The notes under the pieces were generated by a model. The model was not told the origin of the DNA. It saw only the letters and a program-made list of their open reading frames with translations, and made no database searches. A stretch of 64,000 bases of DNA from Formicarius rufipectus. Taxonomy: Eukaryota > Chordata > Aves > Passeriformes > Formicariidae. The translations under genes and the position numbers were made by a program. The stretch covers positions 36,958-100,957 of the forward strand of contig VXAU01002494.1 in the NCBI GenBank assembly GCA_013399695.1, read 5' to 3'. Of the stretch, positions 42,482-53,827 are shown piece by piece. Numbering within the stretch: the stretch's first letter is position 1; each line of letters opens with the position of its first letter.

Positions 42482-43423
42482 AAATGTGGATTTATATTGA
42501 TAAGGCTCAGGATGGTGGTCAAATTTTTGCCCCACAAAACCAAAATACAGCATCAAATAAAATGTAGGTGTCTTATTTAACATTATTTAACTGATTTAAC
42601 ATTACAGAAAAAAATCAATCCTGAACATAAATTCAACAGTTCCACCTAATCTCTAATGAGATAAATATGAATGCAAAGTGTCTTTTGAACAGAACAAAAC
42701 TGAATATTCTCAAATTTATGCCTTGATTTTGCAATTGTAAATTTGTCTGTATGCAAAAGAAAAGGATCTTTATGATATAAACTTGTAAATGTGTGCAAAA
42801 GTTCTATTATATCTGTAAATGCTTACATACAAAATGGATATACTAGGATACATATAGGTTTAATTTGCTTAAACAAAAAAGTATTACTTTAAAATTGCAG
42901 TTCATAACAACTTATCATTGCTTAAAGTTCAGGGATTTAGCATTAGTGTGATCTGGATTTAATTCTGTAACAAGAGCAACCATCAATAAAACTGGTCCAG
43001 ACTTATTTATTTATTAAATAGAGTTGCCTTTTTCAATTAAAAATTTATCCTGACCAAATAGCACACATTGTAGAGAGCTTGCTACCTGGGGAGGGGCAGG
43101 AGGGAGGTGGTTGGGGTTAGCAAGGGGGGAGGAATATTCATTCAATAATTTGAGGAGATTTTGACACAAGAATCTAAACAACAGTTGTACTTTATTTGTA
43201 ATGTGTAAGGCATTGAGCTAGATGAAATTGCATTACAACTGATAATAAAGAGGCTTTTCCAAAGCAAATATATCCTTCAGCAATAATTTCAGATCTTTCC
43301 ACTTGAAAAGTCTCTGGAGATTATGCCGACATTTTTTATACATATACACATACACCTCCTTATCAATAATCAACATCAGTAATTGCCAAAGCCCATGCAC
43401 TCCCAATACAACTTAAAGGGAAA

Positions 43424-43635
43424 CACAGAATGGTTTGGATTGGAATGGTCCTTAAAGACCACCTAGTTCCTACACCCCTGCTGTGGGCAGGGACACCTTT
43501 CACAAGATTAGGTTGCTCAGAGCTCCATCCAGCCTGGCCTTGAACACTTCCAGGGATGGCCCATCCACAGCTTCCCTGGACAACGTGTTTAAGTGTTTTT
43601 AGTTTTTCCAAAAACAATGAGAGTAAAGCTTTTGA
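43424..43635 (-). mobile_element. CR1 LINE fragment
   Basis: The reverse-complement CR1 3' region is well preserved: cacagaatggtttgga, ggtccttaaagacc, gtgggcagggacaccttt and ccagcctggccttgaacac, then a looser stretch including gagtaaag. Only the 3' UTR and possibly the very end of ORF2 are represented. The 187-codon minus-strand open frame at 43363-43926 runs through it in a frame with no RT motif, so it is not a gene. Confidence 0.9.
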
Positions 43636-46280
43636 AGAAGAAAGGGCTAACTCTTTTATAAGATATTTTGGTAATAATCCAAGGGGGGAGGGGCAAGGGG
43701 TTGGGGCATGAGGGAAGTGTTTGGCAAGAATCTCCAAATCAAGGAATTGAAAATTCGATTTCATAATGCATAAATAAAAAAATAACTCAATTGTTTTCTT
43801 AATGGTCAGAAATTCTCTGAGGTTCAGGATATTTTTTTTTATATTTTTCAGAAGAAATCCCATCCACCCAAAGTTCCTAATTAATATAAAGCATTCACTT
43901 CCGTTTGGCAACAGTGAATTATTCATTTGCAGTACATCTCATTATAGAGGATTACAAGGTAATTAGTGTCCCAGAGATATTCCTTGTACTGTAGTTGGGA
44001 TAACATACTGTAGTTGAGATGATGCATCTTGTGTCAAAGTATAATTTCTGAAAGCACACACCTTGACTGCTCTTCAGATGCATTTCTCTACTGATGAAAG
44101 TACTAAAATTCCTACCTCAATGGAGAAAAGAATTAGCATACTTTCTACCTGGAAAGTTAAAGTGTTTGCAGTGTGGACAGATCAGAAACTTGCTGGGTTC
44201 CACCTAATCATGCCAAGAAAGAAAGTCACGAGGAATGTCTGACAGACAGTGACTTATCCCTACATCTATTCCTGTTATGTCTAGAAGACAGGGTTTTTCT
44301 AAGTGCAACCAAGCCTCCAATAAACCAGAGCACTAGTTCTTCTAGACATACACACCAGAAAGTACAGCTCTTGCTACTGATGTGGAATTGACAAGGGTAT
44401 TTGTGTAAGGTCTTTCGTAAATGGAACAGAAGACAAGAGCAGCAGGCTTATGCAGCTGGCAGAGCAGGATGGGACATAGCCTGCTTGGCTGTGGCCTTGT
44501 CTTGAAAACAGACACCTTGACACCACCTTTGCAGCACTTCCCTCCAGCAGATCAGTACATTTCATATTTTCAGAATCATGATCAGATATTATTAGGTGGT
44601 GTAGAGCAATTCACTCCAGGGAATGCAGAAGGTGCCTAACAAGACGGACTTCTCCATTATTGTGGAATTTAAAGCAGCATAACAAAACTGCACATTACTC
44701 CATCCATGGCTTGAGAATGGCAATGAGATGAAGCAGAGAAGACTGATCTAGAATGCCTCAGATTTCAACTGCAGTCCCTGCACAAGCATTGACCTGCTGG
44801 ATGATCCTGCACTAAACCGTCACCTCCACAAGTTTGTTTTCTTTTTCATCCTTCCTTAACTCTGAGGAAGCAGGGACTTGGAGGTTTGATTTGTAAGCTT
44901 CAAGGGTGCCCTGCAGCACTCTAGGAATTTCAAACAAAAAGTTCACATTGAAACTACAAAGCTACAGATTTCTTTGTTGGTTGTCACCTTGGATGGCCCT
45001 AGCGCCCAGGAACTAGCCTAAACCTTCACTGAGAGTAAAAGTCAGGCAAAATGTCCTTACTGTCCTTTTGGGTGGGCAAGATTGTGAAGCTCTATAACTA
45101 GTCTTCATGGTGACACATGTCAACTAGGATCAGCCTTGGGCAATTTTAGACTGAAATGGAAAAAGACAGTGACAATCAAGTAGGAGCAGCAGCATCCAAG
45201 GCTAAAAGACTCCAGATAACAAAGAGTTGCTGAAGTGAGAGCAGCACCAAATTCCCCTTCTATCTTATCTGTTGGTTCCACTTCCAACTCGTGGCTATTT
45301 TGTCTTCCATTACTAAAACCCATCACCAGGTCCTGCATCAGCTAACAGATGAAGGATATGATGCCTGCTTACTTAGTCAGCAAGGCTCTATGTAAAAACA
45401 CAGAGGAAAGCTGGCATGCAAAGTTGCAACAATGAAGGGTAGTTAGAAATCACTCAGGAATTCTCACATACCTAGCCAATATTTAACAGCAATATAAATA
45501 CAGGTTTTAGGAATATCTGTAATGATGTATTTGCTCATACAAAAGAGCTTTTAAACTAAGAAAAGAGAAAAGTAAAGAGAAGGAGGGGCAAGGCCACAGG
45601 ACCATGTGATTATGTGGTTGCTTGGGAAACTAATACGTATCCATGGAAGATAACACAGTAGAATTGGGGATTTTTTAAATGCAACTGTATTAACTTCTAG
45701 TCTAGGAATAGCCAAGGTCAGAAGTCTTCTAGAGGAAACATGCTCAAGGAGCAATTTTAGTAGAAGAATGTAGGATGCATGTCCAGTGGCAACAGGCATG
45801 GATATTCTGGCAAAGGAGACATTGGGCATGAAAGGGAAAACTGCAGTGAATTTAACTTACTTTGAGCAGAGCAAGCAGCCATGGCAACATGTGTCCAAGA
45901 AAGAAAAAGTAAATAAGAGATGAATTCAAGTGCCAAGAGTCTCTAGACTGAGAAAAGCTTTAAAAAAGACCCAGAATTACTGTTTTATTTGAATTAAACA
46001 AAATCAAGGTACTGAGTACACTTATATGCCACCTGACAGGTTTTTTTCTGATTTGATTTATTTTTGCCCTAGTCAAAATTCAACATAATTGAAATGGAAA
46101 CTAACATACCTTAGTATTTACATAATATTAAAAACAAATATCTGAAAGGGATATATCCTTAAAAAAGCCAATAGCCCCAAGAAAGCAGTAGGTTGCAAAG
46201 AATGCAGATACCAAGCTACAGACTGTGTGGCAATAAGGCAAGGGAAAAGTGTTCCAGCTTGAGCACTCCAAAAAGTTAAC

Positions 46281-46560
46281 TGCCATGGTTTCACCCCAAC
46301 CAGTAACCAAACAGCACTTAGTGGCTTGCTCACTCCCTCACCAGTAGGATAAGGGAAAGAATTGGAAGGGTAAAAGCCAGAAAACTCATGGGTTGAGATA
46401 GACATTTTAATAGAGAAAGCAAAAGCCATGACATACATGCAAAGAAAAACAAATAATTAATTCATTGTTACCCACAGGTCAGTGGGTGTTCAGCCATCTA
46501 CAGGAGATTATCATGTGTAACAGTTACTTGGGTAGACAAACATCATCACTCTACACAGAT
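46281..46560 (-). mobile_element. LTR fragment (R/U5 part) of a bird endogenous retrovirus
   Basis: The + strand begins TGCCATGGTTTCACCCCAAC. Its minus-strand complement, ending GGGGTGAAACCATGGCA, is a characteristic U5 end of a common avian ERV LTR. The gggttgagat and tttaatagagaaagcaaaag blocks follow as expected, giving ATTAAA as the poly(A) signal on the minus strand (about 46406-46413). Similarity fades near 46560, so most of U3 is lost and no TSD can be judged. Open frames in this stretch (46118-46438 minus, 46465-46746 plus) overlap the repeat and are not credible genes. Confidence 0.65.
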
Positions 46561-47499
46561 AAAGATGACAAGACTGTACTCCCATCTGTTGAAACACAGG
46601 ACCTTCTCAAGGACTTTCAGGACATTTCTACCCATCTGTCTACCCTGCCTATCTCCTTGCACATCACTATAACTCTCCTTTTGCCACCAACACTCAGGGA
46701 ACAGCTGGGGTTAGCCAAGTCAAGTCTATTGTCTCGTAATAGGTGACCTATTGTCCATTTCCTAAGCAACTTCAACGCATGGATTTATGAGGCTGGTATA
46801 GGTGAAGGAGTGTGTGCATGCGTGTTGCACTCTCTCACTAAGATGAGGAAAGAAAATCTCTGGTTTTACTTCTTTTCCATCCTGCTAATATTCTTATTGA
46901 TATTGCATGAATGTCCAGAGTCTACAGTACTTATGCAGACAGGGAACATTCGAGTTTTCAATTGGAATAAATAGAAATAGGTGTAAGCTTAAAAACATAT
47001 GCTGAAAACAGAGATGCAGTTAGTTTAAGTGACTTGTCCGAGGTCTGAATTCTGACAACAAAATTAATCTATGCACTTTCCTTGGAATTAATCCAGTTCA
47101 GGAAGGGAATTTATATTTTTCCAGGGGCTGTATGAAAAGAACTGCTTTGCTGAAAGATCAGATCAGAGTAATATACCATACTTTTCTTCTACCGTGAACA
47201 GCATACACCAACACTCTCCTACAGAAAACTAAATTTAAGGTCATGTGTTTCAACCAGACTGAAGCTAAGCACATAATTAAGACCTTGGCTGTGATGCCAA
47301 AAAGCACAAAATCAATTAACTGCATAGAGACAAGGTATTTTTTCACACCACTGGGAAGCGAATCTGTTCACACTGCACAAACTCACTTCTAAGTTTTCAG
47401 TAAGGATCAAAGTAATTTATCCAGTTGACATTCAAGATTACAACATCTTAACATACATATGCATACAGTTTTATCATTTAATTATCATATTCATAGGAG

Positions 47500-48110
47500 G
47501 TGGGGTTCAGGCGGGACTTGGGGCGGAGCCTTCCATAATCTTCCCTTGGCACAGGTTTTAGGTGGTTGTTCCGGCCTTCAGTCTCACTCCAGGGGTCTTC
47601 TCATCTTCCTCACGCCGAACCTTCAACTTTTCCTTGTTAGCTAACTCACTTACTGAGCTGTGCAAACATCTTGGCTCATGGCCTTCTCAGACCTTACCTA
47701 TATTTATGACTACTAGGTCCTAGGGTATAGTACTCCCAACTTCTATTCAAGGTTTTTGGTCTAGCAAACAGAACAGAACAGACTGCCCACTGCAGTCCAC
47801 AGGCAGGCTATAACTCTCTAACAAGACTGTTAACTCTTTTTGGGCCTTACTTTTGCTTCAGATGGAAAGGGATTCAGTTAAGCTTGGACAGACATCCCCT
47901 GATTTCAGACCACCTGTACTTCTGCAACAATCCCTGTTCTCAGATATAAAAGGGAGTTACATGCAGATGTATCAATAGAAATCACATTCGTGTGTCAGGA
48001 AGGTATAATTTGCGACTCTTAGGAATCAGTGAAGTTCTTCCAGATTTTCATCTGCATAATAAAATGAAAATTGCTGTTCAGTTTCATTCCTTGATGTCTT
48101 GCTAATTTTT
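47500..48110 (+). mobile_element. Weak LTR-like region
   Basis: A GC-richer patch (47500-47640, with ggcgggacttggggcggagc) precedes a TATA-like atataaaagg (47944-47953) and an AATAAA (about 48057). That spacing resembles U3-R of an LTR on the + strand. I cannot place the ends and found no TSD or sibling copy, so a unique GC patch remains possible. Confidence 0.3.
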
Positions 48111-50635
48111 CTTTCCCACTGAATAGCTAAATTATTTTCCAGATATATTAAGTTCCTTGAACTTTAATTTTTGTAAAATATGTTTTGCCCTCTTCTTGTG
48201 TAAAATTAAAGTTGTTCACCCTTACGAGCATACATAATTTTTCCTGATTTAGCTGCCTTTGGGAATTTCCATTTTATTTCTCTTTTAGATCACCAAAACC
48301 AAAGATATTTAGTAAGATCTGAAAGTTGCTCAGTTAGATGTCTTTCCTTTGCATCTACCAACAGATCTCCCAATTTTCAGGCCACATGACAATACCTTTT
48401 ATAAGTCAATCTGAAATAATTTTAAAATAAACATTCAGAAGACATTTAAACTTCTCTGAAATTCACAGGCACAATATGGTCATTGATACAATGGGATACC
48501 TGTGGAGACTAAAAGGGTTGTCTAAATAGAAAGGATAACTTACATACAAAGTTATAAATATGGACAGTGTATGGTAAGACTTGGAGTGTGTCACCCTCCC
48601 CCCATCACCTTTAAAGCATCTCCTCTGAGTTTCCTCTCTGAAGCCAAAGGACTTTCCTCACCTGATTCTCACCTTTGCAAGCACGGGTTACACAGCCTGA
48701 ACAAAAACACCATATTGAGCAAAGAGCTTTTCCTCAATGACAACAAAATAGTCCTTCATAACTTTCTAATCTCCCTCATTCCTCTCAGTGGATTTGTTTG
48801 TGATTTCCTCTAAGTGTAAAATCTTAGCACTGTAAGTGACTTTTTGTTGAATACATTAATAGAGAACTCCCATTTTACCCCTAGCACACACTGGAATCTC
48901 TGTCATCTCACTTAGTAATACATTTTTGCTTTTGCTCTTTAGAGCACTTCAAAACTCAAACATTTTCATGTTTCTTTTAAAAACACAAATATTTTCCCTA
49001 ACAGTTCTGTCATTGCAGTTTCTGCTTTCATATCCAATATTTTTATTCCTGCTGATGTGCAATTTCAAAATGACTAGCATAATGCTTTTTAATTATAAAC
49101 ATCCTCTAAGTAGATTATTTGCTGCCAGAGCACTCTTAATTCTATCAGCTCCTCCCTTGGAGGAATGCTAATTTTAAAGGGCAAGGTTATGCAAGTACAT
49201 ACAACTATTTAAGCATTTATTATTTAAAATAAATGATTATAAACTCAGGTATCACCACAGCCATCTGTGAAGCATGAATAAAAGGAAAAACCCACTGAAA
49301 CATATGACCCTTGAAGGATTGCTCTTTTTGCTGTTGTTTAACTGACACATAAGTAGTAGACTGCATGATAATTCATATACATCCTACTTAAAAAGCAGAT
49401 TTAAAATTTTTACTTTAAAGACAACTCTTTCTTTATCCTTGTATTCCTTGTTTTTTTCACATAATTTAAAATATGACACATGATGAAAAATCTTTGTTTT
49501 ATTATAATCAGGTAAGAATTCTGTTTTATGACATTTGAGTCAACCTCAATAATTTTAAAGTAATTCCAGAGGAACTATGTTAACCAGAATAACAGGGTTA
49601 GAGGTGACGTATAACGGTATGTAGGACAAGAAATATTTCCTTCTTTCTAAAATCAGGTTTGTAGTGCAACATTCTGTTCTGTTATAATACTTATTCCTCC
49701 ATTTTCCTCCATGAGTAGCATCTAATCTGTCACCTTCTTTTAGCTAGTCATCTGTGAACACAAACATGGTAACATCTATGAATATGCAGGTTTTGAATTA
49801 TGCATACTTTTTAAAAGACCAGTATATAACTTCTCAACAACTTTCCTCACTGCCTTTAATCAAGTACCTTATGCAGTACTTAAACACACTACACACAACT
49901 GTCAACAAGGTAAAATGGAGAAAATAGGTGAAAAGAGTAAGAACTATTGGACAGGAAATTAACAGATTTATGACAACAGCAACCATTAAATGTGAATTAA
50001 AGTGTAACCAGTGAGAGATAAGTCCTTAAAGCAACCTGTCATACAAGTATGTCCCTACAAGTAAATCAAGGTAGAATAGAGATTATACTGTTTGCTTACA
50101 GTTAATAGAAAATAATTCATGATGTGATGTGATTCAACTATTACTTTCCTTTTTAATACTTGGATGTTGTGAATGTTGTGACTGCCATTTAACAAGCTAT
50201 ATTTATTATTTAAAATAGCATTTCTTCTAGACTCCTCATTTCCAGAAGTATTGACAGAAAGGAAAAATAGAAAAAAGGAGCAGTAAAGAGACTGACTTGC
50301 AAGGAAAAGCAGATCTGCCAAAATGGATATACTTCCACTGAGAAAGAATAACAGCATGAAATACCTGAATAGACACAAATAGCTTTTCAGAGGTGCGTCT
50401 TACAAGACAGCGTAATGGTTCAGTTTTTATGGCCCAAAGCTAGCGCTTGAAGAAGCTAGTTTCAGCTACACCTGTCATGGATGACACCCTTTTCCACATG
50501 TATTCCTGATTAGTCTTTTCTCTGTGTTTGCGCCCAGTCTAAAACTAGTCTGGTACTGAGCTGCAGTGGGTCTTTGGATTAAGTGGATTTATACTCAGTC
50601 CCATGTGTCTCTATCCAAGGTCACATAAATGGTCA
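48111..50635. other. Unique AT-rich DNA, no gene seen
   Basis: No recognisable transposon. 49080-49200 contains a mixed-composition patch with TAAT cores that could be conserved non-coding DNA, but that is a guess. The 107-codon minus frame at 50055-50378 has a hydrophobic start but no other gene hallmark. Confidence 0.6.
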
Positions 50636-50956
50636 TCCATGATCATCATGGCTAGATTTCGCGAACGAAGATTTGAGAGGGTTTTACCCACGCTTGCTGC
50701 AAGCGCGCTGATGGCTGATAAGGCCAATGCGAGATAGGTAAGTCCGGTTGCAAAAGGCACAGCAGAAAGTCTCTGTAGGTGGCACAGTTAAGGCACGGTT
50801 CTTTCTGCATTGTCTTTTCTCCTCAATACTGATTCTGCGTGCTGTTTCAAAGGAGACAGCAGTGTTATAGATTGTGTGCCTCTGACTGGAGGCCAGAGTG
50901 GACCACTGATGGTGGTCAATATGGCCAAGGCTGAGGTGTTGTTTCAGGGAGTCCTC

Positions 50957-51202
50957 CTATCTCCTCTTCAGGGCTCGTCTCTTGCAGCAGCTGGTGGTGA
51001 GTTCACCATAGAACACAACCTTAGGGAGGCAGTGATCCTTCATCCTGGACACGTGCCCTGCCCAGCACAGCTGCGTTCTCAGCAGCATGGCCTCGATACT
51101 GGTGACCTCTGCCTGTTCCAGAACAGACACATTAGTCACATAATCAGACCAGTGGATGTTTAGGATTGTACGGAGGCAGAGCTGGTGGAAGTGTTCGAGG
51201 AG
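50957..51202 (-). pseudogene. RTE ORF C-terminal region (copy A), in frame after the TGA
   Basis: This continues the RT frame without a shift. It encodes the conserved RTE C-terminal block containing WAGHVSRM and LPK, a typical LINE ORF C-terminus, followed by a basic KRR end. It stops at a TAG (50957-50959). At the equivalent codon, copy B has TAC, and its frame runs on for about 34 more residues. The TAG is therefore private to copy A, while the upstream TGA is shared with copy B. No promoter or independent start is visible; the GTG at 51137-51139 only marks where the ORF scan restarted. Confidence 0.85.
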
Positions 51203-52039
51203 TCACAGGTGGTGGCAGTAGATGACCCAAGATTCAGACCCATATAGAAGAGTAGACAGGACAATGGCTCTGTAGACACTGATCTTTGTACTTTTCTTCA
51301 GGTGTTTATTGTGCCAGACTCTTTTATGGAGTTTTCCAAAAGCTCTGTATGCCTTTGCTAACCTGTTGTCAATCTCTTTGTCAATCTTACCATCTGAGGA
51401 AATGATGCTTCCCAGATAAGTGAACTGCTGGACTGACTTCAGCTCTGATTCACCTGTGGTGATGTGGGGGTGATGGAAAACTTCCTGAGGTGCAGGTTGA
51501 TAGAGAACTTCTGTCTTCTTCAGGCTGACTTCTAGCCCAAAAAGCTCAGCAGCCTCTGCAAAGCAAGATGTTAAGCACTGCAGAGCTGTTTCTGTGTGAG
51601 CAACGAGGGCAGCACCATCAGCAAAAAGCAGTTCACGGACAAGGTGGTTTAGGGTCTTAGTGTGGGCCTTCAGCCTGCTTAGGCTGAAGAGGCTTCCATC
51701 GGTACGATACCGGATGTAGATGCCCTTTTTTCCGTCGAGATCTGCTGTGGCCCTTTGGAGCATCATGCTGAAGAAGATTGTGAATAGAGTTGGTGCAAGA
51801 ACACAACCTTGTTTCACACCACTGGTTATTGGAAAGGGCTCAGAGAGAGCATTGCCATATCTGACTTGGCCATGCTGATCCTCATGTAACAAGATAATCA
51901 TTTTGAGGAATTTGGGAGGACATCCTAATCGTTCCAAGATCTGCCACAGGCCTTTTCTGCTCACAGTGTCAAAGGCTTTGGTGAGGTCGACAAAAGTTAC
52001 ATAGAGTCCTTTGTTCTGTGCCCTACACTTCTCTTGCAG
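51203..52039 (-). pseudogene. RTE reverse transcriptase fragment (copy A), ends at in-frame TGA
   Basis: The open frame runs from the truncation near 52039 to a TGA at 51203-51205. The apparent start at 51964 is a GTG inside RT motif A and is not a real initiator; the frame continues upstream through VDLTKAFD. Counting from that GTG, motif B (SGVKQGCVLAP) is at residues 48-58, motif C is FADG at 114-117, the SLKKTEVL segment is at 147-154 and a YLGS thumb-entry motif starts at 183. An intact RT needs two aspartates in motif C (FADD). The second is Gly here (codon at 51614-51616), so this copy should be catalytically dead. Beyond the TGA the same frame stays open to a TAG at 50957. The protein would copy element RNA at a nicked chromosomal target. 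Confidence 0.9.
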
Positions 52040-52377
52040 TTATGGCTCACATACAATGTACCAGAAGGGACACCAAAGAGGCAGATTTTCTACAGAGTTA
52101 AAAATACTCTGACGACAGTAAAAGCCCCTCAAAAAAAAAAAAAAAAAAAAGTATTACTCAAAATGTTCTCCATAAATAGCATCAGAATATAACACTTCGA
52201 ATTGTACTGTTTTTTCTATGCCCTTATGGGTGTAGAAGCATGGAGAAGAGGTGTCATAAGCCAATTTTCACGTAAAGGGATGACTCATCCCTGCATGTAA
52301 GTTGTATTTTTCTATTTTATCACTCTACATGTGCATAGTACCTCTTTAATTCCCTGAATAGTATGTAAAGTTTTCTG

Positions 52378-52426
52378 ACATATCTGAAAAATTATTTTCT
52401 TATGTATCTAAAAAATTATTTTCCAT
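52378..52426 (+). repeat. Two-copy tandem duplication, about 24-bp unit
   Basis: tatctgaaaaattattttc is repeated as tatctaaaaaattattttcc. Comparable small tandem duplications occur at 11086-11113 (ctcctgcaagt), 27787-27811 (tgaacaaagtat), 28575-28612 (gtggagcacacaaa) and 35221-35246 (ttttcaagaaaa). They look like ordinary slippage events. Confidence 0.8.
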
Positions 52427-52552
52427 TCAGAAATGAAGAAAAACAGACATTTCTGCAATGTGCTCTGGGTGTGCACCAGCTCTGACTACTGAGTTCTTAC
52501 TATCCCAGTGTCTGACTACAGAAGGACAAGACAAATAATTTTAGCCAGTTTC

Positions 52553-52575
52553 CATTCATTCATTCATTCATTCAT
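52553..52575 (+). repeat. (CATT)n microsatellite
   Basis: Nearly six CATT units, uninterrupted. Confidence 0.9.
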
Positions 52576-53413
52576 CTGTTGCATTTGCACTGTTGTTGTT
52601 TAATCAGAAGAAAGGACTTGAAAATGCTGAATGTACTTTTTTTACTGTATTTTGTTCAAAGCGTTCTGAGGTTTTGGGGTTTTGTTTGGGTTCCATTTAG
52701 CATAATAAGTCTCATATGTTGTATATTATTAGTTCAGTGTTACTAGTTGCAAATGTTACTAGTGCAGGACAGACTTATTCTGACAGCTCAGATCCCCAAA
52801 CCATGACAGCAACTCAGTGAGAGGACTGGTCTCTTCTTCTTCCAGTTTCTCACCTCCACATTTTTATTCTTATTTTATAGATTTGTCTAAAGAAGGCTGC
52901 ATTTTCCAACTGTTTTCAAGAAATCATTCTCTCCTTGCTGCCCTGGTTCATGCTATCTCTCCACCCATAGCAAATTTTCACATCTCATTTTTCTCACTAA
53001 TTTATTTGATTACCAATTTACAGTAAAAAATTACTCAAAAGCTATGTTATTGCATAATATAATTTTTTCCATTATTTAGTTAAATTTCCAGCCAAAAAAA
53101 AACATCCATTTGCCTTGTATCTAGAGAGAATACTGGGTAGCCTGGAAACACTTCACTCATACCCTTTAAGTCTAATTGGTCTACACAGAGCACCATACTG
53201 TATATAGAGCTGTCAGCAGCTGAACACTACCATGAACTTATATCATAGTACAAAACCCCAAAGAGTATCAGTTTAAAAAAAAAATCACTTCTGAACAAGT
53301 CTGGGAAAAGCACAAAACTGATTTCAGTTTTTTGCTCAATTCAGAGGGCTTATGGATCAAGACCTCTGAAGAGAAACAGATTTTCAGCTTTGTACTGCAC
53401 CCTAGGATAAAAT

Positions 53414-53437
53414 AAAAAAAAAAAAAAAAAAAAAAAC
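53414..53437 (+). repeat. Poly(A) tract
   Basis: 24 consecutive A. No retrogene body was recognised upstream, and no matching direct repeats were found. Other A runs of 15 or more occur at 14536-14551, 17161-17176, 52131-52150 and 56416-56430. Confidence 0.95.
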
Positions 53438-53827
53438 CAAAAAACATTCATGTTAAAAAAAATGAAACAAGGGTTATGACTACCACCAGCTAAAAACAAA
53501 GAGGAAAAAAAAAAATCACAAGTAAAATATCACTACCAGAAATCCCTTGGAGATATTGTGATTTCAATTAATAAACAAAAAAAAAATCCTTCTAAGGTAC
53601 AATATTACATGTTATAAATATTTGAGGGGTCACACTACCTTTAAGTCCTTTAGGAAAACTATTCAAGATACCTCAAAAGTTGTAGACAAAAAACCACAGG
53701 CATTATTTACTCATAATTTCCATGAGAGAGGGAATAAATTCTCTCAAGAGTGGCACAGTTGGAGAACCAAGAGCCAAAAAGTGCAAAAGAGCTTCCATCA
53801 CTGAAACTGGAAACAACCGAAAGAATA

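Larger units (their letters stand above)
41884..46280. other. Unique DNA with one CR1 fragment
   Basis: It holds the (TA)n tract at 42459 and CR1 at 43424-43635. A G-rich patch (43090-43130) and a second one near 43682-43710 are noted. Short frames around 44173-44639 on both strands overlap each other and have no known product. Confidence 0.65.
50636..52040 (-). mobile_element. RTE-clade non-LTR retrotransposon, 5'-truncated, copy A
   Basis: This is a LINE fragment on the minus strand covering the reverse-transcriptase (RT) palm, thumb and C-terminal part of the ORF plus the 3' end. The RT call comes from RT motifs seen in translation (next entry). The 3' end, at the low coordinate, carries a small palindrome (TTCGTTCGCGAA on the minus strand, near 50658-50669) followed by a degraded ATGATG-like tail, as in RTE elements that end in short tandem repeats. 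The 5' end stops abruptly near 52040, just before RT motif A, so endonuclease and N-terminal RT are absent, as expected from incomplete target-primed reverse transcription. I see no clear TSD. Copy B at 59229-60341 aligns along almost its full length with mostly transitions. In birds the known RTE is AviRTE, which is patchily distributed; assignment to AviRTE is inference. Confidence 0.9.
52041..53827. other. AT-rich spacer between RTE copy A and the gapped LTR
   Basis: Simple-sequence rich: A runs at 52131-52150 and 53414-53437, (CATT)n at 52553 and a tandem duplication at 52378. No gene seen. Confidence 0.7.

Noticed and set aside
43363..43926. 187-codon minus-strand open frame, among the longest in the window
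   Set aside because: It runs through a CR1 3' UTR fragment in a frame without any RT motif; no domain, start context or splice evidence.
50810..51163. 117-codon plus-strand frame, and the similar one at 59423-59761
   Set aside because: Both are antisense shadows of the RTE C-terminal coding region; their similarity reflects the repeat.
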